This document shows positions 18,567-27,355 of a DNA stretch of 64,000 nucleotides, piece after piece (the first letter of the stretch is position 1; each line of letters begins with the position of its first letter). The notes under the pieces are model-generated. The model saw nothing but the letters and a program-made list of their open reading frames with translations, was not told the origin of the DNA and did not search any database. This DNA is from Devosia salina (GTDB lineage: Bacteria > Pseudomonadota > Alphaproteobacteria > Rhizobiales > Devosiaceae), in assembly GCF_019504385.1 (NCBI RefSeq), contig NZ_CP080590.1, positions 1,530,001-1,594,000 of the forward strand, in the 5' to 3' direction. The position numbers and the translations under genes are program-made.

Positions 18567-20936
18567 ATGCCAAACGCCCACGACCACCACCACGCTCATG
18601 CGCATGGTCACGCGTCGCATCAGCATGAAGACAAGTCGCCGCCAACCATGACCAAGGATCCCGTTTGCGGCATGGATGTCGACCCGTCGACAGCCGTGTT
18701 TCAGGCCACTTTCGACGGACGAACCTTCTATTTCTGCTCGCAGAACTGTCACGACAAGTTCAAGGCAAATCCGGAGCAATATGTAGCTGTGGCGCCGGCA
18801 AAGGCAGCACCGGCACCCGAAGGCACTGTCTGGACCTGTCCCATGCATCCGCAGATCCAGCGGTCAGAGCCCGGCTCATGCCCCATATGTGGGATGGCGC
18901 TGGAACCGGAAATGCCCACGGCCGACGATGCTCCTAGTCCTGAGTTACGCGACATGACGTTGCGTTTCTGGGTCGGTACGGCGCTCGCCGCACCGGTCTT
19001 CGTCCTGGAGATGACCGCGCATCTTGTCGATCTGCATGGGGTCCTTTCTGGTCAGGCGCTCAACTGGATACAGCTTGTTCTGGCCACGCCCGTCGTTCTC
19101 TGGGCCGGATGGCCCTTCTTCCAGCGCGGTGCTGCGTCCGTGGTCAATCGCAGCCTGAACATGTTCACGCTGATCGCCATGGGTATTGGGGTAGCCTGGC
19201 TCTATTCGATGCTGGCGACATTGATACCGGACATTTTCCCGGCATCCATGCGTGGCATGGATGGCGCCGTACCCGTTTACTTCGAGGCAGCCGCGGTCAT
19301 CACCGCGCTGGCTTTGCTTGGGCAGGTTCTCGAACTTCGGGCCCGCGAACAGACATCGGGTGCGATGAAAGCCCTGCTTGGTCTTGCCCCCAAGACGGCG
19401 AGGCGCATCCGGCCGGATGGGTCCGACGAGGAAGTCGAGGTGGACGCAGTGATGGTTGGCGACCATCTGCGCGTTCGGCCCGGCGAGAAGGTGCCGGTCG
19501 ACGGCACTGTTCTGGAGGGGCGCAGTGCCGTGGACGAGTCCATGGTCACCGGAGAATCCATGCCGGTCACTAAGGCCGAGGGCGCGCGGCTGATCGGCGG
19601 AACGATAAACCGCTCGGGGGGCCTCGTCATGCAGGCCACCGAGATCGGGCGCGACACCATGTTGTCGCGCATCGTTCAACTGGTCGCTGCGGCGCAGCGA
19701 TCACGGGCGCCAATCCAGCGGCTTGCCGATCAGGTGTCGGGCTGGTTCGTGCCTTTGGTGATTGTCATCGCTGTCCTGGCTTTCGTAGCCTGGATGGTTT
19801 GGGGCCCCGAGCCCCGCCTGGCGCACGCTTTGGTCGCCGCGGTCTCTGTTCTGATAATCGCCTGTCCATGCGCCCTGGGTCTGGCCACGCCCATGTCCAT
19901 CATGGTGGGTGTCGGCAAGGGCGCCCAGCTGGGCCTCCTGATCAAGAATGCCGAGGCGCTTGAGCGGCTGGAAAAGATCGACACGATCGTGGTCGACAAG
20001 ACCGGAACGTTAACGGAGGGCCGTCCAAGCCTCACCCGGATAATGTCGGCGGATAGTGTCGAAGAGACCCAGCTCCTGACGCTTGCAGCCAGTCTCGAAC
20101 GCGCCAGCGAACATCCTCTGGGCGTGGCCATCGTTGCCGCAGCGGAGGATCGCAAACTCAAATTGTCTGCGCCGAGCGATGTTGACTCTCCTGTCGGCAA
20201 GGGCCTGACCGGCATAGTCGAAGGCCACCGGGTTCTGATCGGCAGCGCAAAGTACCTCGAGACCGAAGGCGTGGAGCTCGGCATTTGGCGATCCCGCGCT
20301 GACGACGTACGCGCCGAGGGGGCGACAGTTGTTCTGGTCGCGGTCGACGGCAATGTCGCTGGCGCCCTTGGGATAGCGGATCCGATCCGTGCCACGACCG
20401 CACAAGCGCTTGCCGACTTGCGGAGCCAGGGCATGAGTGTGGTCATGATGACGGGCGACAATGCCGTTACCGCCAAGGCAGTCGGCGCAAAGCTCGGGAT
20501 CGACAATGTCGAAGCCGATGTCCTTCCCGAGCGCAAAAGTGCAGTGGTCGAGCATCTGAGAAGTCAGGGCAAGGTCGTCGCTATGGCTGGCGATGGTGTC
20601 AACGACGCACCGGCCCTTGCGGCGGCTGATGTCGGCATCGCCATGGGCACCGGCACCGATGTGGCCATGGAAAGTGCTGGCGTGACCTTGCTCAATGGCG
20701 ATCTAGTCGGCATTGCCAGGGCAAAGCGCCTGTCGCACGCTACAATGCAGAACATCCGCCAGAACCTGTTCCTGGCCTTCGTCTATAACGCGGCCGGGGT
20801 CCCCGTCGCCGCGGGCGTGCTCTACCCGGTCTTTGGCCTGACCTTGTCTCCGGCCATTGCGGCGGCGGCCATGGCCCTGTCCTCGGTCAGTGTGATCGGC
20901 AACTCGCTTCGTCTGCGTTCCGCCCGGATCAAGTAG
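18567..20936 (+). CDS. Copper P1B-type ATPase with His-rich N-terminus, YHS and heavy-metal-binding domains
   Basis: Copper exporter of the inner membrane, 789 residues. Order: His-rich start (residues 1-22), YHS-type motif (DPVCGMDVDP ... FYFCSQNCHDKF, about 30-72), a zinc-ribbon-like heavy-metal-binding segment (TCPMHPQIQ ... CPICGMALEPE, about 90-117), then transmembrane helices, the ion-path motif CPC at residues 433-435, the phosphorylation site DKTGTLTEG at 477 and GDGVNDAPAL. No classical GMTCxxC HMA domain is present, unlike the second ATPase at 24233. Such His-rich/YHS enzymes are often annotated CopA2, CopB or SilP, and the precise substrate cannot be fixed here. It has its own CueR-type promoter. 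Confidence 0.95.
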   Translation: MPNAHDHHHAHAHGHASHQHEDKSPPTMTKDPVCGMDVDPSTAVFQATFDGRTFYFCSQNCHDKFKANPEQYVAVAPAKAAPAPEGTVWTCPMHPQIQRSEPGSCPICGMALEPEMPTADDAPSPELRDMTLRFWVGTALAAPVFVLEMTAHLVDLHGVLSGQALNWIQLVLATPVVLWAGWPFFQRGAASVVNRSLNMFTLIAMGIGVAWLYSMLATLIPDIFPASMRGMDGAVPVYFEAAAVITALALLGQVLELRAREQTSGAMKALLGLAPKTARRIRPDGSDEEVEVDAVMVGDHLRVRPGEKVPVDGTVLEGRSAVDESMVTGESMPVTKAEGARLIGGTINRSGGLVMQATEIGRDTMLSRIVQLVAAAQRSRAPIQRLADQVSGWFVPLVIVIAVLAFVAWMVWGPEPRLAHALVAAVSVLIIACPCALGLATPMSIMVGVGKGAQLGLLIKNAEALERLEKIDTIVVDKTGTLTEGRPSLTRIMSADSVEETQLLTLAASLERASEHPLGVAIVAAAEDRKLKLSAPSDVDSPVGKGLTGIVEGHRVLIGSAKYLETEGVELGIWRSRADDVRAEGATVVLVAVDGNVAGALGIADPIRATTAQALADLRSQGMSVVMMTGDNAVTAKAVGAKLGIDNVEADVLPERKSAVVEHLRSQGKVVAMAGDGVNDAPALAAADVGIAMGTGTDVAMESAGVTLLNGDLVGIARAKRLSHATMQNIRQNLFLAFVYNAAGVPVAAGVLYPVFGLTLSPAIAAAAMALSSVSVIGNSLRLRSARIK

Positions 20937-20997
20937 CGGCGGCGCAATGTAACCTGTCGCTAAGGTGGTCGTGGTAGCCCACTCGGGGAGGGCCACC

Positions 20998-21351
20998 ATG
21001 CTCAATGCGCTCAAGACCAATCTCAGCGAGCTTCTCCACCTCAGCAAGGATGCGCTCCATATTCATCTGGGGCTGGCGATCTATCTGGTCGTCTTGCTGA
21101 CTTTGGCGCGGGGCCGCCGGCTCTGGCTCCCTTGGGTAGCCGTGCTCGCGTTTGAACTGGTCAACGAGGCCGTCGACATTTTCCATCATGGTCCGTCCAC
21201 AGCCGAACTTGGTGGCTCGGCGAAAGACATCGTCAACACCATGCTCTGGCCGACAGTGCTTCTGGTCGGCACCAACATGTTGCTCCGCCGCGCCCATCGG
21301 GTCGATGGCGCGAGCGGAGCAGTTGCCTCGGAGGATCGGCGTCAGCCGTAA
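20998..21351 (+). CDS. Small multi-pass membrane protein
   Basis: 117 residues from ATG 20998, which has GGGAGGG about 5 nt upstream. Three hydrophobic segments are visible (LGLAIYLVVLLTLA, LWLPWVAVLAFELVNEAVDI, DIVNTMLWPTVLLVGTNMLL). The family is not recognised with confidence; the layout is somewhat like VanZ-type or teicoplanin-resistance-like small membrane proteins. It lies 61 bp after the copper ATPase and overlaps the 3' end of the convergent multicopper oxidase by 10 bp, so it is probably read through from the ATPase promoter. Confidence 0.75.
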   Translation: MLNALKTNLSELLHLSKDALHIHLGLAIYLVVLLTLARGRRLWLPWVAVLAFELVNEAVDIFHHGPSTAELGGSAKDIVNTMLWPTVLLVGTNMLLRRAHRVDGASGAVASEDRRQP

Positions 21352-22805
21352 ACCACCTCGGTCATCATGCCTGTGGCCATGTGATAGAGGTTGTGGCAGT
21401 GGAACAACCAACGTCCTGGATTATCAGCATCGAAGCTGATGCCGACCGTGGCCATGGGCGGCACGAGAACGGTGTCGCGCACCGCGCCGTTCAAGGCCCG
21501 CCCGTTGAGCGACGTGACCTGGAAATGATGACCATGCAGGTGCATGGGGTGGGCCATCATCGAATGGTTCATGATCTCCAGCGTCACCCTTTCACCCTCG
21601 GCCACCGTCAACGGGCGACGATTGGGCCAGGGGGCATTGTCCAGGTTCCAGGCATAGGGGGCCATTGACCCCATGATCATGGTCTGGATCGTCCGGTCGG
21701 CTGCCCTCGACACCAGAGGATGGCGCGAGACCAGCTTTTCTTCCAGTGACAGATCGACTGGCGCCTCGTCCTGTTCGGCCATTCGCGAAATCTTCGGAAT
21801 CTCGGCGCCATTGACGGCAATGATGACGCCGGTGCGGTCCGCGAGGCCCTCCACCTGCGCCAAGACCGGAACCACCGATTTGCCCTTCATGTCAATCAGG
21901 AGGTCAAGTCGCTGGGCTGGCGTCATGGGGAAGCGGTTGCCGGTGATGGGTTCGACGTCATTTCCGTCCACGGCCAAGACGGTCGCTTCGGCTTCGCCCA
22001 GGTTGATCCAGAAGGCACTTGAGGTTGCTCCATTGATGAGGCGCAGCCTGACCCTGCCATCAGGTTCGGTCCGGATGACCTGCGGGTCAGCCAACGTACG
22101 ATCATTGGCCAGGAAAGCATCATAGGCGACGTCGTTGAGGTCCATGGACATCATTCCATGGTCCATGCCGCCCATCATCATGCCGCCATCCATGGTCATG
22201 GCGCCGCCCGAGGGCATTTCCCCACCGGTCATATTGTGCATGTCGTGGCCCCCGGCCTGTCCGCCTGTCAATTCGGCCAGAATTTCATCGGGGCTACGGA
22301 ACGAAAAATCGTGCAGGAGGACAGTTTCATCCTGCAGGTCCGCCGCCTCATCCTCGGCCGAATAAACGACGAGCGGCGCGGCGAGCAGTGACTGTTCCTG
22401 CAGCCCGTGATGGGAATGCATCCAGTGCGTCCCGCTTCGCGCCGGAAAGTCGAACGATCGTGTTTCCCCCGCAGCCAGCGGGGAGACATAGCCGGTGTCG
22501 GATACACCGTCTTGAGCGGGATCGGGAACCTGGCCGTGCCAGTGGATGATGGTTTCAGTGCCGACCTGGTTTTCGAGGTCGACCAGAAAGCGTTCGCCGG
22601 CAGGCAGAAACAGACCTTGTCGTCCGTCCTGATCACGAATGCCGAAGACGTTGGCCGGTTTGCCCAGAACGTCAATGACGCGCCGCTCGGCAACCAGAGT
22701 GCGGGGAGTTGATTGCTGGGCCAGCGCCAAGCGCGGGAGGGCCACGCTACCGGCAAGGGCGAGGGATGCGCCCACAAAGGCGCGGCGAGAGAGCAGAGTG
22801 CTCAT
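21342..22805 (-). CDS. Periplasmic multicopper oxidase (CueO/CopA type) with Met/His-rich loop
   Basis: Oxidises Cu(I) to the less toxic Cu(II) in the periplasm. 487 residues with a Tat signal (LSRRAFVGASLALAGSVALP). The four copper-binding His motifs are HWHG, HSHHG, HPMHLHGHHF and HCHNLYHMATGMM, the last containing the type 1 copper Cys, His and Met. Between about residues 190 and 225 a loop rich in Met, His and Gly (GEMPSGGAMTMDGGMMMGGM) probably binds cuprous ion. ATG 22805 has GGAG six bases upstream; the longer start at 22817 lacks one. It is co-directional with and 53 bp after the small secreted protein gene at 22859. Confidence 0.94.
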   Translation of the reverse strand: MSTLLSRRAFVGASLALAGSVALPRLALAQQSTPRTLVAERRVIDVLGKPANVFGIRDQDGRQGLFLPAGERFLVDLENQVGTETIIHWHGQVPDPAQDGVSDTGYVSPLAAGETRSFDFPARSGTHWMHSHHGLQEQSLLAAPLVVYSAEDEAADLQDETVLLHDFSFRSPDEILAELTGGQAGGHDMHNMTGGEMPSGGAMTMDGGMMMGGMDHGMMSMDLNDVAYDAFLANDRTLADPQVIRTEPDGRVRLRLINGATSSAFWINLGEAEATVLAVDGNDVEPITGNRFPMTPAQRLDLLIDMKGKSVVPVLAQVEGLADRTGVIIAVNGAEIPKISRMAEQDEAPVDLSLEEKLVSRHPLVSRAADRTIQTMIMGSMAPYAWNLDNAPWPNRRPLTVAEGERVTLEIMNHSMMAHPMHLHGHHFQVTSLNGRALNGAVRDTVLVPPMATVGISFDADNPGRWLFHCHNLYHMATGMMTEVVYG

Positions 22806-22858
22806 GGAAAACTCCAATATCTGAAAGAGGGATCGGCCCGGAGGCCGTCAACGGAGCT

Positions 22859-23200
22859 TCAGATATGGATAGGCGGCCGGAACAGAGGCGGCTGCCAGGA
22901 CGGAGACCTTTGAGTCAATCTCGGAATCGCGGAAATTCGAGACGTGGCCAGACCTAATTCAGCGGTAAGAGACAGTGGCAAGCCCACACAGGAGGGGCAG
23001 ATCTGCAGAGCACAGTCCTCGACCGACAGTTCACTCACATGGCCTGTTCTTTTTGGACCATGACCATGATGGTCGCAGGGTTGCGCTATGGTCGTTTCAG
23101 CGTGATGCGTTGCGGCATGTCCCGTCGAAGTAAAGACCATCGAGGCGTTGAGTGTCAGCGCCATCAACAAGGTCAGCAGTGCCTGAACTATCCGCGTCAT
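22859..23200 (-). CDS. Small secreted His/Cys-containing protein of the copper island
   Basis: 113 residues with a signal peptide (VQALLTLLMALTLNASMVFT) and then a His-rich section (HAATHHAETTIAQPCDHHGHG) and a paired Cys motif (CALQICPSC) before a proline-rich end (PPLFRPP). The pattern fits small DUF2946-like periplasmic proteins near copper genes, but the family call is tentative. A CueR-type dyad lies 32-52 bp upstream, and the multicopper oxidase follows 53 bp downstream, so it is likely the first gene of that copper-induced operon. A periplasmic metal-binding role is inference. Confidence 0.7.
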   Translation of the reverse strand: MTRIVQALLTLLMALTLNASMVFTSTGHAATHHAETTIAQPCDHHGHGPKRTGHVSELSVEDCALQICPSCVGLPLSLTAELGLATSRISAIPRLTQRSPSWQPPLFRPPIHI

Positions 23201-23231
23201 TTGTGCTCGATGAATAACGTCGCTTTCATCT

Positions 23232-23255
23232 GGTCCCGCTATCTGGCGGGGTCAA
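23232..23255 (-). promoter_or_regulatory. CueR-type promoter/operator of the secreted protein-multicopper oxidase operon
   Basis: Read leftwards: TTGACC (complement of 23250-23255), a 19 bp spacer containing the dyad ACCCCGCCAGATAGCGGGACC, then GATGAA. The half-sites differ from the other boxes (GC-rich arms rather than TTCC/GGAA), so affinity may differ, but geometry and the TTGACC element agree. Confidence 0.6.
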
Positions 23256-23258
23256 GGG

Positions 23259-23738
23259 TTACACACGTTGGTGACCGGCGAACCGCATGAAGACAAAATC
23301 ACCCGACACATCGAATGCCATCACGTCGTACTCATCGGGGGCGCTCCCTGCCGGACCTTCCATCCCTGGTGAGCCAATGGGCATGCCAGGAACGGCCAGA
23401 CCTCGGATCTGCGGACGCTGATCAAGCAAGGCAACGACGGCTTCGGCAGGCACATGACCTTCAAGCACATATCCGTCAATTGTCGCCGTGTGGCATGAAC
23501 GAAGCTCAGTCGGAACTCCGAGATTGTCCTTGACAGTCTCCATCTCCTCGATTTCTTCCACGTCGATCGCAAATCCGGCTTGCTCAAGGTGGCGGGCCCA
23601 CCCTGTGCAGCAGCCACACCAGGGATCTTTCTTGATCGAGATCACCGGGCCTGCGCCTCGCGCCAGCGCCGGCCCCATCAAGGTCGCGCCCGCGAGGCTC
23701 AGGGCGCCAATGGTGAAAATACGTCGGCTGATCGGCAT
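23259..23738 (-). CDS. DUF411 metal-binding protein
   Basis: 159 residues with a Tat-like signal (ISRRIFTIGALSLAGATLMG) and the DUF411 core: KDPWCGCCTGWARHLEQAGF, then LRSCHTATIDGYVLEGHVPA, and PGMPIGSPGMEG. DUF411 proteins (CopG-like) occur in copper and silver resistance clusters and are thought to bind copper through the CxCC and Met sites. ATG 23738 has AAAGG about 9 nt upstream and puts the twin-Arg at the N-terminus. The open frame extends upstream to 23978, but that extension is unlike the family. Confidence 0.9.
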   Translation of the reverse strand: MPISRRIFTIGALSLAGATLMGPALARGAGPVISIKKDPWCGCCTGWARHLEQAGFAIDVEEIEEMETVKDNLGVPTELRSCHTATIDGYVLEGHVPAEAVVALLDQRPQIRGLAVPGMPIGSPGMEGPAGSAPDEYDVMAFDVSGDFVFMRFAGHQRV

Positions 23739-23860
23739 GATGGGACCTTTGCATTCTAGGAAACCGGTCAATTGATGACGTGTCATTCTGTCCGCGTGAT
23801 GGCAAACCGGACAAAGCGACCATAAGACCGCTTTGCCCGGCTGCCATTGATCTGGCGCAA

Positions 23861-24061
23861 TCAGGCGGCGAGCGTGCCGGAATATCCCGCCAGCTTGATG
23901 GCATCGGCGATGTCCTGCGCGGGGCGGGCCGTTTCCACCTGCACCTTTCGGGTCGCGACGTCGATCTTGATTTCGCAAGTCGGGTCGGTGCTTTTGACGG
24001 CCTTCTCAATGGTCGAGGCGCAATGGCCGCAGGTCATGTCCGAGACAGTGAAGTTATACAT
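23861..24061 (-). CDS. copZ: CopZ-like copper chaperone (HMA domain)
   Basis: 66-residue ferredoxin-like heavy-metal-associated domain with the metal site MTCGHCAS near the N-terminus and the usual ending DAIKLAGYSGTL. It probably carries Cu(I) in the cytoplasm and hands it to the HMA domains of the ATPase encoded divergently at 24233. A CueR-type dyad lies 38-61 bp upstream. The fit with CopZ/CopP chaperones is good; specificity for copper over other soft metals comes from context. Confidence 0.92.
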   Translation of the reverse strand: MYNFTVSDMTCGHCASTIEKAVKSTDPTCEIKIDVATRKVQVETARPAQDIADAIKLAGYSGTLAA

Positions 24062-24098
24062 ATCGTGTCCTTTCTGGTTGAGACACGATGGAAGATGG

Positions 24099-24122
24099 TT
24101 CTTCCCACGGTGGGAGGGTCAA
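24099..24122 (-). promoter_or_regulatory. CueR-type promoter/operator of copZ
   Basis: Leftward TTGACC (complement of 24117-24122), 19 bp spacer with ACCCTCC...GGAAGAA dyad, then CATCTT. It is back to back with the copA operator 50 bp to the right, so the intergenic region carries two separate boxes for divergent units. Confidence 0.8.
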
Positions 24123-24171
24123 GGCCCGATCTGAAAATCTTTCAATCCATGACTTTTATCGCAAAAAGCGC

Positions 24172-24202
24172 TTGACCTTACCAACGTTGGAAGCCCCAGA
24201 TG
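24172..24202 (+). promoter_or_regulatory. CueR-type promoter/operator of copA-cueR
   Basis: TTGACC at 24172-24177, 19 bp spacer with the dyad ACCTTACCAACGTTGGAAGCC (24175-24195), and CAGATG as -10. Drives the ATPase and, through overlap, the regulator gene itself. Confidence 0.85.
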
Positions 24203-24232
24203 GAGTGGCAGTCGAAATGAAAGGACTGCAAA

Positions 24233-26761
24233 ATGTCTACGGACACCATTACTTCCGGATCCAGTTTCGAGTTCCCCATTGAAGGCATGACCTGCGCCTC
24301 CTGCGTGCTGCGGGTGGAAAAGGCGATTGCTGCTGTTCCTGGTACGATCAAAGCCATTGTCAACCTGGCGACCGAGCGGGCAAGTGTCGAAACAGATGGA
24401 TCGGTGCAACCGAGCGCCATCATCGCCGCCATTAACTCGGCCGGTTACGAAACCAGCGTCGAAAGCTTTGAACTCGAAATCGAGGGCATGACCTGCGCTT
24501 CATGCGTCGGACGCATCGAACGGGCTCTGTCCGCCGTACCTGGCGTCATCAGTGCCAGTGTCAATCTCGCCACTGAAAAGGCCACCGTCAGTGCAACGGG
24601 TGGTCTGGTCACGCGCGCCGTGCTTGAAGCGACGGTCAAGGAGGCTGGCTATGACGTCCGTCAGGTCGCGTCCGAAGCCGGTGCCGAGCCGGTTCCCGCC
24701 GCCGACCGCAAGGCGGCCGAGGCCCGCAAGCTCAGCTGGGCCTTCGGCCTCTCGGCAGTGTTGACTGCCCCGCTTTTCGTCATGGAAATGGGCTCGCACT
24801 TCATTCCGGCGGTGCACATGTTCATCATGAACACCATCGGCATGCAGACCAATCACTATCTGCAGTTCATCCTGGCCACCGTTGTCCTGTTTGGGCCCGG
24901 CCTGCGCTTCTACCAGAAGGGTATTCCGGCCCTGCTGCGCGGTGCGCCGGACATGAACTCGCTCGTCGTCCTGGGCACGTCGGCGGCCTGGGGCTTCTCG
25001 GTTGTCTCCACTTTCTTCGGCGGCCTGCTGCCTGCCGGCACCGCCAATGTCTATTATGAAGCGGCATCGGTCATCGTGACGCTGATCCTTCTCGGGCGTC
25101 TCCTTGAAGCGCGCGCCAAGGGCCGCACCAGCCAGGCCATCCAGCGCCTCGTCGGCTTGCAGGCCAAGACCGCACGCGTTGTGCGCGACGGGGCCGTGAT
25201 CGAACTGCCGCTCGAGGCCGTCCGTGCCGGCGACCGCATCCGGATCCGCCCCGGCGACAAGGTTCCGGTCGATGGTATCGTGCGGTCCGGTGAGTCTTAT
25301 GTTGACGAAGCCATGATCACCGGCGAGCCCATTCCGGTCCGCAAGGGCGAGGGTGACGAAGTAGTGGGCGGCACGATCAACAAGACCGGCTCCTTCGAAT
25401 TCGAAGCCACCAAGGTTGGCGCAGACACGCTTCTGGCGCAGATCATCCGCATGGTCGAGGCCGCCCAGGGCTCAAAGCTGCCCATCCAGGCGCTGGTCGA
25501 TCGCGTCACCGGGGTCTTTGTCCCGGTCGTCATTGCCATCGCCCTGGCCACCTTTGCCGTCTGGTTTGTCTTTGGCCCGTCGCCGCAGCTCACCTTCGCC
25601 TTGGTCAATGCCGTTGCCGTGCTCATCATCGCCTGCCCGTGTGCCATGGGCCTGGCGACACCGACTTCCATCATGGTCGGAACCGGCCGCGCCGCCGAAC
25701 TGGGTATCCTCTTCCGTAAGGGCGAAGCCCTGCAGACCCTGCGTGATGTTGAGGTTGTTGCCCTCGACAAGACCGGCACTCTCACCAAGGGCCGCCCGGA
25801 ACTGACCGACCTGATCGTGACCGAGGGCTTTGATCGCACCGACGTTCTTCGTCAGGTGGCAAGCCTTGAAACCCTTTCGGAGCACCCGATTGCCGAAGCT
25901 ATTGTTGCCGCGGCTGAAAAGGGCGGACTGGTTCTGACGGCGCCCCGGGGCTTTGAGGCTACGCCGGGCTATGGGATTTCCGGCATTGTTGAAGGCCGCA
26001 AGGTTCTTGTCGGCGCCGATCGCGCCCTGGCCAAGGCGGGCATTGCGGTCGATCACTTCGCCGGCAATGCCCGCCAGTTGGGTGATGAAGGCAAGAGCCC
26101 GCTCTATGCCGCCATCGACGGCACGCTTGCCGCCATCATCGCCGTCGCCGACCCGATCAAGCCGACCAGCCGCAGCGCCATTGCGGCTCTCCATGAGCAG
26201 GGTCTGAAAGTGGCAATGATCACTGGCGACAATGCCCGCACCGCCCATGCCATCGCCCGCCAGCTGGGGATCGACGAAGTTGTTGCCGAGGTCTTGCCCG
26301 ATGGCAAGGTCGACACCATCAAGCGTCTGCGTGCCGATGGTCGCAAGGTGGCCTTTGTCGGCGACGGTATCAATGACGCGCCGGCCCTGGCTGAGGCAGA
26401 TGTTGGCCTGGCCGTTGGCACCGGCACCGACATTGCCATAGAGAGTGCGGACGTGGTCCTGATGTCGGGTGATCTGCGCGGTGTTTCCACGGCCCTCGCG
26501 ATCAGCCGGGCCACGATCCGGAACATCAAGCAGAACCTGTTCTGGGCCTTCGCATACAATGCTACACTGGTGCCGGTTGCTGCCGGGATCGCCTATCCCT
26601 TCACGGGGACGCCGCTCTCGCCGGCCCTTGCCGCTGGCGCCATGGCCCTGTCGAGCGTCTTCGTGCTCGCCAATGCCCTCCGTCTGCGGTCCTTTGGAGC
26701 GCAGGTTGGCTCCGAAGCAGGTACCGCTGTTGCGCCACTTGAGCTGGAGTATGCAAAATGA
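24233..26761 (+). CDS. copA: Copper-exporting P1B-1 ATPase CopA with two HMA domains
   Basis: Inner-membrane Cu(I) exporter, 842 residues. Two N-terminal HMA domains each carry GMTCASC (Cys 21 and 24 in the first; the second near residues 85-91). The core shows the CPC ion motif at 468-470, the phosphorylated Asp in DKTGTLTKG at 512, the SEHP loop and GDGINDAPAL. The length is standard for two-HMA CopA. The stop overlaps the start of the MerR-family gene by 4 nt, so export pump and sensor are translated together. It shares the island with a second, YHS-type ATPase; the HMA-type is the better candidate for routine cytoplasmic copper export. Confidence 0.96.
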   Translation: MSTDTITSGSSFEFPIEGMTCASCVLRVEKAIAAVPGTIKAIVNLATERASVETDGSVQPSAIIAAINSAGYETSVESFELEIEGMTCASCVGRIERALSAVPGVISASVNLATEKATVSATGGLVTRAVLEATVKEAGYDVRQVASEAGAEPVPAADRKAAEARKLSWAFGLSAVLTAPLFVMEMGSHFIPAVHMFIMNTIGMQTNHYLQFILATVVLFGPGLRFYQKGIPALLRGAPDMNSLVVLGTSAAWGFSVVSTFFGGLLPAGTANVYYEAASVIVTLILLGRLLEARAKGRTSQAIQRLVGLQAKTARVVRDGAVIELPLEAVRAGDRIRIRPGDKVPVDGIVRSGESYVDEAMITGEPIPVRKGEGDEVVGGTINKTGSFEFEATKVGADTLLAQIIRMVEAAQGSKLPIQALVDRVTGVFVPVVIAIALATFAVWFVFGPSPQLTFALVNAVAVLIIACPCAMGLATPTSIMVGTGRAAELGILFRKGEALQTLRDVEVVALDKTGTLTKGRPELTDLIVTEGFDRTDVLRQVASLETLSEHPIAEAIVAAAEKGGLVLTAPRGFEATPGYGISGIVEGRKVLVGADRALAKAGIAVDHFAGNARQLGDEGKSPLYAAIDGTLAAIIAVADPIKPTSRSAIAALHEQGLKVAMITGDNARTAHAIARQLGIDEVVAEVLPDGKVDTIKRLRADGRKVAFVGDGINDAPALAEADVGLAVGTGTDIAIESADVVLMSGDLRGVSTALAISRATIRNIKQNLFWAFAYNATLVPVAAGIAYPFTGTPLSPALAAGAMALSSVFVLANALRLRSFGAQVGSEAGTAVAPLELEYAK

Positions 26762-27219
26762 ACATCGGACACGCAGCTAAGGCTACAGGCATCTCGACTA
26801 AGATGATCCGCTACTATGAGACCATCGGTCTGATCACTCCTGCACACCGATCAGATGCCGGGTATCGCGTCTATACCGATCACGACATCCATGCGCTTCG
26901 CTTCATCAATCGCGCCCGGGACCTCGGTTTCTCGGTCGAACAGATGCGAGACCTCCTGGCGCTGTGGCGGGACCGCAGCCGCGCCAGCGCCGATGTGAAG
27001 TCGATCGCGCTCGAGCATGTCGCCAAGCTGAAAGAAAAAGCGCTGGCTCTCGAGGCAATGAGTCGAACACTTGAGCATCTGGCGGAAAATTGTCACGGCG
27101 ATGACAGGCCGGATTGCCCTATCATCGAAGAGTTTGCTGTTTCTCCGGCACCAAAAGTACTGATCCGTAGAAAGCCTCGATTTGGTGTTGCGGGTGAGAT
27201 TGACCCGCATACCCACTAA
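26758..27219 (+). CDS. cueR: CueR-type MerR-family copper-responsive activator
   Basis: 153 residues: N-terminal winged HTH (KATGISTKMIRYYETIGLIT and YRVYTDHDIHALRFINRARD), a dimerisation helix, and a C-terminal metal loop NCHGDDRPDCPII with the two Cys spaced as in CueR, which binds a single Cu(I). It should bend overlong 19-20 bp promoters to activate them. Seven such sites are found nearby, including the one upstream of its own transcription unit. The tail after the metal loop (about 28 residues, basic) is longer than in E. coli CueR. Confidence 0.94.
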   Translation: MNIGHAAKATGISTKMIRYYETIGLITPAHRSDAGYRVYTDHDIHALRFINRARDLGFSVEQMRDLLALWRDRSRASADVKSIALEHVAKLKEKALALEAMSRTLEHLAENCHGDDRPDCPIIEEFAVSPAPKVLIRRKPRFGVAGEIDPHTH

Positions 27220-27227
27220 TCATTTAA

Positions 27228-27253
27228 GGCGGTGAATTTTCATCGCCTTTTTT
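27228..27253 (+). terminator. Rho-independent terminator after copA-cueR
   Basis: Stem GGCGGTGA/TCATCGCC (one G-U pair) with an ATTT loop, followed by six T residues, 8 bases after the cueR stop. Confidence 0.85.
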
Positions 27254-27279
27254 GTTTGAAACATTTCTCCTAACCCCTC

Positions 27280-27310
27280 TTGACTCGACCAGCGTTGGAA
27301 GCCGGACACC
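27280..27310 (+). promoter_or_regulatory. CueR-type promoter/operator of the MFS exporter
   Basis: TTGACT at 27280-27285, 19 bp spacer with the dyad ACTCGACCAGCGTTGGAAGCC (27283-27303), GACACC as -10. The right half-site GTTGGAAGCC is identical to that of the copA box. Confidence 0.8.
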
Positions 27311-27355
27311 GGGGTTAATCGCAATCAGCGAGAAACCTTTTTCTGGGGAACTCCA

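Noticed and set aside
25472..26248. A 258-residue reverse-strand frame inside copA
   Set aside because: Antisense to a highly conserved ATPase gene, with low-complexity Gly/Asp content and no ribosome site.
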